Below are positions 36,190 to 50,300 of a stretch of 64,000 bases of DNA, in pieces. Both the position numbers and the translations under genes were made by a program. A model generated the notes under the pieces. The model saw only the letters and a program-made list of their open reading frames with translations, ran no database searches and had not been told where the DNA came from. The DNA is taken from NCBI RefSeq assembly GCF_950023065.1, contig NC_088681.1, positions 1,984,001 through 2,048,000 on the forward strand. The letters run 5' to 3'. This stretch comes from Planococcus citri (taxonomy: Eukaryota > Arthropoda > Insecta > Hemiptera > Pseudococcidae). How positions within the stretch are numbered: the stretch's first letter is position 1; each line of letters opens with the position of its first letter.

Positions 36190-38135
36190 AATTCATTTTA
36201 TTTTCATACATTGTAAAACATAAACTTATAAAATAACCAACTGTTAGCATAGCAGATGTTTGTAAGTTAGCATTATGGGGGGCATTCAGAGAATAGGTAG
36301 GCACATCGAAATTAGAGAAATTAATTTTCAATAGTAGAATGAATTTTGGTTTGTATAGTACGAATAGCTTTGTTATTTGAAACTTGTATACTTTTTGAAT
36401 AAAAATATAAACGTTACAATAAGAATATAAAAATACATTTCGAATATTTATTTAAATTCGCGAACCTTGTTCGTATTATTGATTAGTCGAAATGTAACGG
36501 AAAATGTTCACATCAGTTTTACTTCAACTCTGCTTCATATTTTCAAAATTTCAAAATCAAAACATAGAAAAAACACATTCAGCATGCCCAAATTTAATAT
36601 TTCATCTTACTAAAACTAAAAATCTGTACGATAAATAATAAAATAAACTTCTACTAAATATTTATACGATACGTAAAATGCTCGCTTCAACTGGCAGAAA
36701 GATGTTCCATTCAGCTGTTGGGGAATTTTTCACGCCGTAGATCATCAACTCATCTCCAAACCAGGCGAAAAATTTATCGTAGAATTAACGACTCGTTTTT
36801 TATACGATGAGAGAAAAAAAACAGCAAACACCGATATCGTATTTATTTTAAATTTCCATTCCAGTCGAAAGTAAACAGCCTGAGAAAAAAAAGCTCTCAA
36901 CTAGACCGATTTCCAATCAAATTCAACCCCGCCTTTGGCCGTTAATCCTCGAGTAAAAAAATCGTATTACTTTACAGAGATGAGTCGAATCCGTATCTAC
37001 GCCGAACCAAAAAACACACAAACAGCTAAAACTACCTAGTACATAGATGGCTAAGAATTAATTACTACACATATCGAACACGCGTATTCGTGTTTCTTGG
37101 CGATATTTTATAAATTAATAAAATAATGCTGCTGTTGTTATAGAGAGGTACGTATAGTACACATACATACATAGATAATGTTGTAAGTTGGCTTGTTAAT
37201 TATATACGATACCGCGTTTACTGTTGCTTCACACATACACACACATACATATTTATATAAGAACAAAAATACAACGAAAAAAGAATTTATCAGCACGCCA
37301 AAAAAATAAAGATATTAATCTCGAAATTACGAGTATATACGTACGAAGGGTGGATTTTAAAAAGAATACACATAGAAAGAAATCCACAACGAACGTCGAA
37401 AAAGCATCTTCACCCTTCGAAAACACGTAGTAAATTGAAACTCGGACACGTATTTTTTTTATTTTTATTTATTTACTTTATAATACGCGGGTATTGCGGG
37501 TATAATCGTTTTTACCCATAAGTATGGTATAATTTACTCGTTTAATTTTCTACTTTGATATAACTTTTCGGTTCATTATCGCAGCCAAAACCCATCTAAA
37601 AAATGTTAACATCGCTCGAACAATTAATAAGGCGCGAAAAGAACCGACAAAGTTGATGAAAAATTTAGACCTTTGATTTTGTACGAATTTTCCTATATAA
37701 TTCATTTTTCACATAACGTTGAGCGAGCCGCGTGCTTGATATAGGTATTATTATTGGCTCATTGAATTTGATTTTCAGTACAACGTAACGTAACTGGACA
37801 GTAGCGTAATAATTTTGGTATTGGTATTTTTTTGGTTTTTGTTAAGTAATCATCGTCAACAGCAAAAAACACGTAGGTATCTCGTTTTTGAGTTTAATTT
37901 CCAAAGCTGCGCGTACGAGCTACTTCGATACGTTCTGTTCAACCGCGACTTTTTGTCGAATCTTTCCATTTGCCGTAGAAATCAACGATATGTTCGATAA
38001 GCAATCCTGCAAATAATAAATTATCGTCATACAAGTATATAATATCGGTTATAGGCGTTAATTATTAGAGACGTTATGCCAAACACCGTCGTCGTCGTCG
38101 TCCTTGACTAGATTATAATTATGTACGTATAATAA
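36190..38135 (-). other. smg5: Probable 3' UTR of smg5
   Basis: Unique, repeat-poor sequence lies downstream of the stop of the candidate last exon. AATAAA signals on the minus strand occur at 37458-37473 (three, overlapping) and at 36197-36202. The extent depends on the last exon being right. Confidence 0.4.
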
Positions 38136-38350
38136 TTATCGATTGGTCTTCTGGTCAGTCCGAACTAACCAACCACCCTTCTTCGGCTTCAGTGCCACTT
38201 TTCGCTCGCTCAAAAGATAGATTAAATATTCATAATACATATACGAAAGGGTCGAAGGGTCGCGGTTATATTGATCCCAACGGAGACTGCTGCTATCGCT
38301 GTCGCTTTTTACTGCCATGACATGGTATCCCATATCGCGACGATGGACTC
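38136..38350 (-). CDS. smg5: Candidate last exon of smg5
   Basis: Acceptor TTTCGTCAG|GA fits the phase-1 donor of the 42919 exon and opens 71 codons of well-formed protein (RDMGYHVMAVKSDSD..., YYEYLIYLLSERKVALKP) before TAA. The composition looks coding, but the sequence does not match the short conserved SMG5 C-terminus I know. It could be a lineage-specific tail or an exon of another gene. Confidence 0.4.
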
Positions 38351-41300
38351 CTGACGAAATCTAATGGAATGGCGAAATGAATGGTGTGGTTTGACAGGGC
38401 AACGAGCAAAGGTCAATGAAACCGATGGTACATATTAGGGTATTTCATTAGACCCGATCACCCCCCGCCCCCCGCCTCCGCCCCCTAAAAACCAGAGGAT
38501 TTTGACCAAATTCAGCAGAGACCTTCGTTTTGAGTTGAAAATTACTCAGAAAAAATTTTAGTTCTGGAGGTGCCTCTGAAGGGGAGAAATGAGCCCTCAA
38601 AGATAAAGCATTTTCGAAGAAATCGTGGCTTTTTCGCTCCTGTCACTACCCAACTGTTTTTGGGAAAAACTTTGGAAATATTCGGAAACGCAGAGGTGCC
38701 AATTTTTTGGTCATTACTGCCAAATTGAACAAATCGAAAAAATTGTATAAGTTTTTGACTATTTCTCTAAATTTTTTGAAATTAAAATAATGACCAAAAA
38801 ATTGACACCACTACGTCCCAAAATATTTCCCCAATTTATCTTCTGGGACTGCATCATTTTTCCCAAAACAGGTTTTGCAGGGACTAGAGCGAAAAAAACA
38901 GCGATTTTTTCGAAATGCTCCCTCTTTGAGAGTCCATTTTTCCACTCCAGGGACACCTCCGGAGCTAAAAATTTTTTTGAGTAATTTTCAACTAACGAGG
39001 GAACCTCTTGAGGTGTCCGCCTCCGATTTGAACGGGACCGCGATTTTTGGTAAGAGCATGTTCTAAAATCCCCAAAACCAAATTTTCAGCTGCCCAACTT
39101 CATATCTCGATATTTGGCGAATTTTTGAAAATTCAAAATGACTGTTTTTGGCGATTTATGCTTTTTTCAAAAAAGTACGTACTTGACCAATAAAAATGAC
39201 CAAAATAAGTCCTAAAACTGATATTAATTCCCCAAATCCAAATTTCACCATTTCCAGCCATTCTGGAGTCTCCAGCGCGATTTTTCAATTTCTCCAGAAT
39301 TTTGAATTTGCTCCAGATGGCGTGAATATGAAGTTAGGCAGCTAAAAATCGAGTTTTGTATTATACTCGACCTGTTTAACGAGTTTATCTACATTTGAGC
39401 CGATTCTGGAGAGAACACTTCAAGAGTGGATTTTTGACTAGCTTTTTTCAAAATTAAAAAATCCAAAAAATCAAAAGTTTCCCGTTTGCGTGGAAATTTT
39501 TGAAATTCACGCGAATCGCTGTATTTTGTCCAAAATTAACCCCCCAAATCCAAATTTCACAATTTCCAGCCATTCTGGAGCCTCCAGCGCGATTTTAAAT
39601 TTCTCCAGAATTTTGAATTTGCTCCAGAAGGCGTGAATTTGAAGTTGGACAGCTAAAAATCAAGTTGTATATTACACTCGACCTTTTTAACGAGTTTCTC
39701 CACATTTAAGCCGATTTTGAGAGTGACACCTTTTTGATTTTTTAATTTTGAAATAAGCTGGTCAAAAAACCACTCTTGAGGGGTCCCTCCCAAAATCGGC
39801 TCAAATGTGGAGAAACTCGTTAAAAAGGTCGAGTGTAATATACAACTTGATTTTTAGCTGTCCAACTTCAAATTCACGCCTTCTGGAGCAAATTCAAAAT
39901 TCTGGAGAAATTTAAAATCGCGCTGGAGGCTCCAGAATGGCTGGAAATTGTGAAATTTGGATTTGGGGGGTTAATTTTGGACAAAATACAGCGATTCGCG
40001 TGAATTTCAAAAATTTCCACGCAAACGGGAAACTTTTGATTTTTTGGATTTTTTAATTTTGAAAAAAGCTGGTCAAAAAACTACTCTTGAGGTGTCCCTC
40101 CCAAAATCGGCTAAAATGTAGATAAACTCGTTAAACAGGTCGAGTATACTACACAAGTGGATTATTAGCTGCCTAACTTCATATTCACGCCTTCTGGAGC
40201 AAATTCAAAATTCTGGAGAAATTGAAAAATCGCGCTGGAGATTCCAGAATGGCTGGAAATGGAGATATTTGGATTTGGGTAATTAATCTTAGTTTTGGGA
40301 CTTATTTTCGCCATTTTTACCGATCAAGTACGTACTTTTTAAAAAAAAAGCATAAATCGCCAAAAACAGTCAATTTTGAATTTTCAAAAATTCGCCAAAA
40401 ATCGAAAAATGAACATGGGTAGCTGAAAATTTGATTTTGGGCGTTCAAATCGGAGTGTGACACCTCAAGAGGTTCCCTTGTAAAAGCTGAATTTGGTCAA
40501 AATCCGTCGACTTTTTTTAGGCAATCCACCCTACCAACTTCGTAGCTTTTATGAAAAAAAAAAAATCCCCCCTCAACATAAATTTAGATCATGTCGAAAA
40601 GTCCCTCAAGTTCTCAAAAAATTGAAAGTATCAAGTTTTTGCATTCTAATCCTCAGATTTGGTTCATTTTTGAAGGAAAAATAGGTAGGTACTACTTGGT
40701 GCAGTTTGGACCACACTCCACCAACCTCCCACCTTCTGGATGAAGAAAAATGGATCTTGAGATCCCTGAATTTTTAAAAATAATTGGGTACACTTACCTA
40801 CTGGATTATACACAGGGATTCAAACACATGAATTTAAAATTTATAAAACAGTAATTTTTTCATTTTTTCAACTTTGATGGTCTCTATGCAAGGAGGTTAA
40901 AATTGCGAGAAGTTCTCGATACAAGGGAAGTTATTCAGAGGAATTCTGACACAGAAATTGCAATTTTTAAAAAATTCATCACTTTTATTTAATTCAAATC
41001 CGTTGATTTTTTTAATCTGTGGGCAACTCTAAAAGAAATAATATTCAGCACTGTTGGGGAGGGGGAAAGGGAGGAGGGTTCGACGAAGATTTTTTTCTTG
41101 AAAATGAGAATATTCAGAAAGGTTTTGACAAGAAGCACAAAATTTTCATTTTTTTTCAAACTTTGATTTATCTAGATTTTGGGATGACAGGGGAGGGGGA
41201 GGGGTGTGCACCAGGAAGGCAAAGTTTTTGAAGGGACCGAGGGGGATTTTTTTTACTGAAAAAGGTGGTTTAACAAAATTCCGAACAAAAGTAAAAAATT

Positions 41301-44300
41301 TTCAAAAAATGTTCAAACTTCCATTTCCCACTTTTGTTTATCTATTATTGCCATTTCAAGAGGGAGGGGCTCTTTCCTGACGAAAAAACATTGTTGAGGA
41401 CCGAGCCAGGGTGCTACAACTCCAAGGCCCAAGATTTTGGTCGAAATGTTGAGAAATATCAAATATTGTGTGACCTAGAGCGCTAAATACGAATATCAAG
41501 TCTATTTTTTCAAAATTGGCCCTTCCAACGACCCTCAATTTGCTTCCCAAATTTTCTGAAAACTAAAAAAATCGTGTGACATATGGTTTATTAGGTTTTT
41601 GGGAGTACTGAATACAAATATCAGCTTGTTTTTTTGATTCAGCGCCTTCAATCTCCTCAATGTTTCTCAAAATTTCTATAATTGTGTGACATTGGTGAGA
41701 ACCCTCCAAAAAATATCAGCGGATTTCAACGAAATTCATTGGAGGCCTTGGTTGAGAGTCGAAAATCACTCAAAAATTTTTTCAGCTCTGCAGGAGTCCA
41801 TGGAGGAGATATTATAGGCCCTCAAAGAGAGGGAATTTTCGGAAAAATCGTGATTTTTTACTCTAACCTTTACTTACCCAACCTGTTTTGGTAAAAATGG
41901 CCACTTAAAAAAAAAATGGTATTTGAGATTCAGTGTCGACGTGGTGGGTCATTTTCATCAAAATCTATGCCCATTTTTGAGGTTCTACTGAGTGGTCCAA
42001 AATTTGCAACTCGCTTTTTCTAGTTTAAATTTATGAGTTTTGAAAATATTTTCTTCACAAAAAAAAATATATTTTGCAATAATTTCTGAAAGTTTCGAAA
42101 TACAAAGGTGCCGCCAATATTTTGATAATATTATTTCCAATTTCAAAATTGATCGCAAAGAATAAAATTATTCGAAAATGTTTGGAAAATATTCAACAAA
42201 ACTGCATGGAGACGTTGAAGGATACGAATTAAAAAAACAAGCTGATATTCGTATTCAACACAACCAAAAACTTGGTTTAAAACGTAAGTATTTTATTCGA
42301 TTCCTTCAATTTTCAGGATGTTTTGGAGGCAATAAGAGGGGCATCGGTGAAGCCGAAGCAAAAAAAAAAATTCATTGATATTCATGTTTAGTGCTCCCCA
42401 AACCTCGACCTTCTAAACCATAGCTCACACAACTTTTTCAGATTTCAAGAAATCTGGAGTGGAAATGTCAAATCAAAAAAAAAAAGTTGATATGACAATT
42501 TTTTGTACATTTGGATCACAATTTTGGAGTTCTTTACATCTATGGTTTTGCAATTCCTATCAAAAAAGTTCACAGTTGTGAATTTTATTTTTAAAAAATT
42601 CATGCTTCATTTTTTTCTTCAAATTATTGATTTTTTCATTTTTTTGAAAGGGGAGGGGGAGGAGGGTTTTCACGACTTTTTTTGGACAAGAAAAAAAATA
42701 GGAAATTATTTTCCGATAAAATCCAACAACTTCAGGCGGAGCGAGAGTACGAGTAAAAAAGCAAAACTTCAACATAAGACTCACCCCAGTAATCAATAAC
42801 CATAAACTAATTCGGTGTAATTAACTTCTCTCATATTTTGATTACACGATGAACAATAAATCCAACCCTCATCCAACTCGATTACCCAAGAAAGTTAAAG
42901 TACGAATATCTCACTTACCCGTGGACTTTTTCACAACAGCCATACTAAAGGGAACTTGCTTAGCCGATTTATCTTTCGGTATGGTCACATCGTTGGTATC
43001 AACCATACCCGACAACGCTCTAGATCCGGTTAGGAGTCGCACAAAGCTCGAATCGTCTTCCTTCTTAGGACCGTTGTTCTTGGTCAAATTGGTATGATTA
43101 AGATAATAGCAACACTCCATGATCTGCATAAATAGCCTGTAATGGTAAACACAAAGCGTATGCCTCGTTCGTAAATACATATAAGCCAGAGCGGTTCTTT
43201 GCACGTATATACATAATACATATAAAATAAAGTCGAGATAAATTCGTCAATTTGCATAAATAATCCGCGAACGCTTACCAAGCTTCGTTATCCTTTTTCC
43301 TCGGGTACGATACGGCGGGTATGGCTTGCTTTTCGTTATTACGTTGCATTCTTAAAAATCTGTTGCCTTGTCTGAATTGCGACTCTAGCCAACGTATAGC
43401 ATCTCTGGCTCTACCACTGGTCCGTTTTAATTCATCCAAAGCCGATACGACTGTAAAAATTTTTTATTTTTCAAACATTACAAATTATACTTTCGAACTG
43501 ATAATAAGATTAATTTGTCTGACATTTTTTGTACAGACGAATGTGGCACTTACCTGCAGTCGGTATGAGCAATACGAATTGCCTAGAGCTGACTAATTTC
43601 TTCACTAACATGCAATGCTGGGTCAAAGCTTCGCTATCCACTACCAAATACGGAGTCAACAAGTTCGTTTTCGCGGTTTGCTTCATTTTACTCTCTAGAT
43701 TCTTTACTTCGGCTTCCAGCCACAGTTGGCCCATTTCTTTCATCAGTTTACCTCGTTGCTCGTCGTTCAGTTTCTTCGTTTCCTGCGAACATGTGATAAT
43801 GGTACATGAAATTAAAAAACTTATTTTTCACAAGGCTATCGCTACGAGTAGATCATTAAAAATGTTGTTATCAATTTTTCAGTAATTTACAACAATTGTG
43901 ATTATAATTTGACAAATTCATATTGCATCTGGATTTGAGCGATTTTTTAAAAATATGTTCAGTGGTTTTTATATAAATTGAAGTTTCAAATCATTTTCAA
44001 GCACCTTGACGCAAATTTGACACCATTCTTGAAAAATTTTCAACTATTCCCCTGACAAAAAATCTGATCAAGTATGAACAGATCTCATTTAATCAAAACT
44101 TCGGTCTGATTTGATCGGCTAAGATAAAATCAGATCCCAGGAATCCTCGAATCTGATCCGATCTGATCAGATCCTAAGTCCCATGTAATTCAATCAAAAC
44201 CTCGATCTGATTACATCTGATCAGGTAAAAGGGATCCACGGGATGTCCAGATCTGATAGAACCATTCAAATAAGAACAGATTTCATTTCATCAGATCAGA

Positions 44301-47300
44301 TTAAAAAGGTCTGATCAGATCCTATCAAGTTTCTTCCTCTGAATCTAATCAGATCAAAATAGATCTGATCTGAACAGAACTCTAATCAAATCAAATCAGA
44401 TCAAATCAATTCAGGAAATGTTCGAATATTATCACATCTGATCAAACAGCTCTGATCTGACCCAATTGAGTTTCTTTCACAGAATCTGATCAGAATGGAT
44501 CTGCTCAGATCTGATCAGACATCGATCTAATTAGATTCGGACCAGATCTGGTCAAATCAAATTGGACCTAAAAATCACCAGATAAGATTTGTTCTGATAT
44601 CATATATTCAATTCAATCTATTCAATTTTCCAAGGGCTCGGGTAAAAATAAGGACTGATTAGATCACATTCGACAAGCGCTTATCTGAATCGATGAAACT
44701 ATCTTCGAAAAGTGATCAGATTTGATGAGATCCGAATGGTCCTATTTTATCTGACCAATCCATATAAGATCCAATCATTTTTCTCAGTTACCAATTCATA
44801 ATTTTCAGGCTATCAAATGCGATCAAACCATTCCGAACCGGTCTAGATCTAGTCAAATCGTATCAGATTTCATCAATTTTCCTGAATCGAATTACTTAGA
44901 TCATCTCAAAGAAGTCGATTTCTCGATCTGATCACATCTGCATTCTCTCCCCACCCCCTCGGTATCGAATTTATGGGCTATTCCACTATATTTTTCACGA
45001 TATCGCTAACTTTTAATAGATTTTGGACGATTTTGCCAATTTTTTGCACAATTTTTTCATTTTCAATTTGTTTGAGATTTTAGCTGGGTTTGAAATTTTT
45101 CTAGTCAATTAATCATTACAATGTTTTACGAGATCTTTGTAAAATTTGAAAAAATTTTCCCTCATCTGTTCTCGACACGTTTCTTTTTTTTTTGAATTAC
45201 AATTTGGCGCTTTTGTACCCAATTCACCCCCCTCCCTCCTTGAAAAATTGGAGCGCAAAGCTACTGCTTGCATGTTAATTAATAATCAAAGTTTAGCTCT
45301 TTTTTATATCTGAAGAAATATCCAGTTCGAAAAGAAACTTATTATGAATAAAATCACCCTTCTCCCCCCCCCCCTTTGAAACTTTTTCTCCAATTTTAAA
45401 GTATGGAGTAAGTATTTAAGTATAGAAAATCGGAAAAATGGTATGGAAAATTAGTCTGGAAAACCTGGAAAAGTCAGGGAAAATGACTAGCCAAAAATAG
45501 GGGACATCCTGATCTTCGTTGGAGGGGACTGATGGAAAGTTTTTCTTGAAAAAAAGTTATCTAGGAGTTATGGAGTATTTTGCAGAGATGAAAAATTTTC
45601 GAATAAGTACCTACGAGTACATAGACATTAATTTTTCATCATTTTCGATATTTTTCAAAATTGAGAGTTTTTCTTGAAAATGTGGGGTTTAGTACTCTGC
45701 CTAGAAATGAACCATTTTCAAAAAATTTTTGCAGATATCAACTTTTCCATTTTTTTGTCGACTTTTTTCGACTTTGAGGGACGACTTTGCTTAAAGGAAA
45801 CCGACATCATTCGAGAGATCGAGGGGAGGTTTTTTTTTGAAAAGGTGCTTATTTTGACAAATTCTACCTCATGAATGGAAAATTTTCAAAAATTTCTACA
45901 GACATCAATTTTTCATCTGTTTTTACTTTTCCCAAATTGGGGGGGGGCTCCATACAAGAGAGCCAACATCATTTGGAGATCTGACAAAAGTTTTTACTAG
46001 CAAAGGGGCCGGTTATGTAGAACAATTCTAATTTGGAAATGAGATATTTTCAAAAAATGTTCCCCAATGTTGATTTATTCCCATTTTTTCTGATTTTTCT
46101 GTACTTCGGAGACTCCTTCTCTTTACTGTGGGGTCAATAGGTATGATTTAAAGGGCTGAGGGAAATGTTTTCCTGTAAAGGGGGATTATTTAGAAAAATT
46201 CTGACGCAGAAACAAAAAACTTTCATGGATTGAACTTTTTTCCCATTTTTTTGATTTTTTCACCTGATGGGGGGGGGGGGGAGAGAGTTGAGAGACGGAA
46301 AATTTCAACTTTGCAAAATAAGGTACACCCTACTGAGTAATTTTCGACTCGAAATGGAGGTCTACACTAAATTTGGTCAGAATTCTGTCACACATCCCCC
46401 CCCAATTCACCCTAATAATCATATCAAGAACGCTAGATAGAAAACGTAAGTTTTTATGGAAAAAATCATTCAAAAAAAAAATAACACACATGTGCGTGGA
46501 AGTGAAAAAGAAAGAATACGAAAATTGCGACCAAACACGTTTACCCATTTTACATTCATATCGGCGGGATTTTTATTTAGATATCGGTAAATGTAATAAT
46601 TTTCGGTGACATTTGCGTTTGTAGGTCTATAAGTGTATTTTTTTCTCGCTTTTCCTGCAACAGCCCCTAAAAAAAAAAACAAACTCGACGACTAATGGAG
46701 ATGGGGAATAACCGAAACACTGGGCTAGGCGGGCACACGGAAAGGCGCATCATTCGGGCAATTTGAAACGAGGGTATAGTATTAAACTTTCAGGGGTAGT
46801 GTAGTCGTCGTGCTGGTCGTTACCGCCAAAGAACACGGTGAGATTGTGAGAACGAGAAAGCAGGAAAAAAAATACCGAACGGAGGAAACGACGCAGAAAG
46901 CTATAAGCGCGTGGCGCAACGAAAAAAAAAAGGTATACGTGAAAGAAAAAAATAAAAAGACGATAGAGAGAGAAACGAACGAGCTTGCGAGGGAGAAAGG
47001 TTGCTGAAAAAAAGAGAGTATAAGCGTTGTACAAGTAGGAAGGGGGATGAGGTGGTGGTAACGACGACGATGACTACGACGGCCGATAAAATAAGGTGGA
47101 TGAGTGGTGGGTGGATGACTGCCTGCCTGAGAAAGGGAGAACGAATTTAAGTGGAAGTCATTTGTATGCCGTAGCAATAGTCGTGAAGAGTTAGCATTTT
47201 AGACGGGCCTCGTGGGTGAGATGAGGAAGCGCGGAGACGGTAGAAAAATCGTAACGAGAGGTGCGCGGTAGAGGTGTAGAACGATTGTAAACCCGGAGCT

Positions 47301-50300
47301 GGAAGAGGTGAGAGGGTCGGGAGTTGGGAGTTGGGGGAGAAAAGCTTGAACCGCGCGTTAAACCACGTGTAATACGCCTGGAAATTCCCAGCCCTTGGGC
47401 GCTTCTATTCCATTTTCCCTTTCGTTGTGTTACGCTTCTTACATCATTACGTTTACTGTGCTGTGTGGCGTAGAGTGAGCGAGCGAGGGAGTGAGAGAAT
47501 GCGATGGCTTGTGAAAAGCAGACAGGCAGACGAAGAGCTCGAGCTGGAGGGGTGGGTGACGGAGACGAAGCGCTTTTCGCACCCTGTTTACCTCGCTGCT
47601 CGTGCCACCAGCAACAACGATACCGGCATCCTTGTTCGACTTCGCCTGCTGCCTCACGTTGCCATCGTGTCAGAGAGAGCTTTTCCAACGTGTACGTGTC
47701 TCTTTCGGCGTATAAACTACGCTTCTGCCCTTAGCCCCAGCCTCAGCCCTGTGTACGAGTATACCACCGCTATACCGCTAATGTTTTCTGACGTAACCCA
47801 TCCTCGCCTCGCCTCGTCTTCGTACCGATGGCTGCCTCCGCGACCCTGGCCCGACCCTCGTACTCGTGCTTGTGCTCGTGCTGTATATACGTACGTACGT
47901 ATTCCGACTGAATAACTTGTTTTGAATGCTAAATAATCCCGTTCTTGCTTACCTTTCCCTAGCGAGCAATCTCGAGTGCTAAACCACCGCGGTGCACATG
48001 CTTTGATTACAAAACCCCATGACATCTACCGCCTTTCACATCCCTTTTATCGTGGCCCCCGTCTTCAGCGCTTCGTCTTTTCTTTTCGTATTATATGTGT
48101 GAGCTTTTGTACCACCTTCGTCGACGACGACGTCGTTTTATCCTTTATACCGCTCCGACGACGTCGTCGTCTCTCGCTGCCATCATGGTTTACACTTTTA
48201 TTCGCCCGGTGTACCCCTTTAATATGTAAGGTGTTGACTAAACATCGTCGGAATTTATATTACGAATATATATATATATAGGGTGAGTCGGACCAAGTTG
48301 TGCGCCACACACACAGAGAAAGAGAGAGAGCGACGTTAGAAGAAAAACCACCCCGAGAGTAACGGAGATAAACACACTATAGTTAGTATAAGCGTACGTA
48401 CGGCAAACGGATGGAGTTGTATAACTAACTCCTGCGACTCGCACATCTCTCAGCCACACTGCCAGCCGTACCGTGTGTTCCTTTCCTTCTTCATCTACTC
48501 GTATACTCGCTCTTTAATCTACCCTTCTCGATATAATGTTAAATCTTCGTTGTGTTTTCCTTATTACCGCCTTTTAAGATGCCTGCTAGCTCTAATGCTC
48601 TTCTATGTACTCGTATAGCTCGACTCTGGCGTTGTACTTTATGTCTCTGTTAACCCCCTCACGTTTACGAGTAAGTACAACTTGGAGCGTAAGGGGAGTG
48701 GTTTTTTTTCTCTTCTTCGTCGTCGTCGCATCATCATCTTTACAACGACACGACACGACGACAAAAACAACGTGTAAGTAGCTCGCTGGCGTGTGTATTA
48801 AATGAACAATGGACGTTTTTATTAACTAACGAGAGAACGAGAGAAGGAGAGAGAACCCTACCCTGTTTGCCAAATAAACCTACCCTCTTCGCGTATATAA
48901 GCAGAAGCAAAGTGCTACGTTATGGTTAATTATTTCGCATTTAAACCGAACCCCTTGTTTTTTGGTGTTTTGTATAGTACGTTGTTGTTGCTGGTAACCT
49001 TTGGATCAAATCGAGGGTGTAAAAGTGTTAATTTTCTTTACCAACGTCGCGTCGCGTCTCCTCGTCTGAGTAGGTCTACCTGTTTGTTGACATACTTAGA
49101 ATCAAAACTGCCGGAAAGTCTCAACTTTTGCTGAAATATCAAAAAATGTCTCATTTTTCAGCAAAAATTCGGAAACAATTTTTTATTTTAGCCAAAATTG
49201 GTTATTTTTCAAAATGTAAAAATTACCTATGCCTTGAAAAAAGTTGAAAATTGTGAATTTTTGGAAAGCTGTTGCCATCGCCTCGATACGGCAGTGCAAA
49301 ATTCCATTAAAAAATACTTACCAAAAAGCACAAAATTTGGACGTTGAAACTTCTTACATTCAAAATGATTTTTTTATACCTCACAAATTGTAAATTTTTT
49401 GAAGCTTTCGTCCTCGCTTCGCTCGAGCGAGATCGAAAATGATTTGTTCTTCATTTGATTTTTTGATTTTCAAAGGTCAAAGAGCTAAAAAAAAAAAACA
49501 CGAAAAATTGCGAATTTTTGAGTTTGGATTTCAAATTTGAACATTAAAAATTATTCGACATTTTGGTTTCCAACTCCTCCTCCCGAAATTTGTTTAAATC
49601 ACATCTGGCTAATTAGCATAAAAAATCGTGGGGGGGAGGGGGTCTGGGGGTAAAAAGCTTAGAAAGTCTGGCGAAAAAAGTTTGGAAAATTTCAGTCTCT
49701 CTCCCCCTCCCCTTCCGTCCCAACGACACATCACTTCGCCACGCCTTTGGCTACAACGTATATGCAGTAAAAAATTTTCAATCCTACTTTAGTGGAGTGG
49801 CAAATGAAAAAAAAACTGCATTTGATGAAAGAAGCGTGAATTTTGGTATGATGAATTTTTGAACCAAAATGAAGTTTTTAAGACCGGGAGCCACTCGAGT
49901 GCCCCCCTCCTTCGAGGGGGGTGGGGCTTACAATTTTTAAAATTTTCCTGCGGATAGAGTTTTGATCAAAAATTCAATATTATGGTGTCTGCTGTTAGAT
50001 ATTGATCAGCACTTTCTATTTTCACCATTGAAACCATCGTCCCCCCTCTCCCCCTTGCGTGCGGCTCAGCCCCCCAAATTGTGGATCTGGAAGACGTTGA
50101 GACTCGGAAATGTAATTTTGTGAAAATATACTAAGTAATGTGTACAAATAGTTTTGGTGGTTCATTTTTTGGCTCCCTCCCCCCTGCCCTCTGTGGCACC
50201 CCAAAACTTGAAAAACGCGCAAAATTGCCACTTTAATGCCAAAACATGGTGGAAACGGTTAGCTAAATGCTAATTCTTCTTGAAACTGGTAAGAAACATT

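Noticed and set aside
46750..48460. Cluster of overlapping ORFs of 70-165 residues
   Set aside because: The region is GC-richer and so has fewer stops; no domain, splice structure or codon pattern supports a gene.
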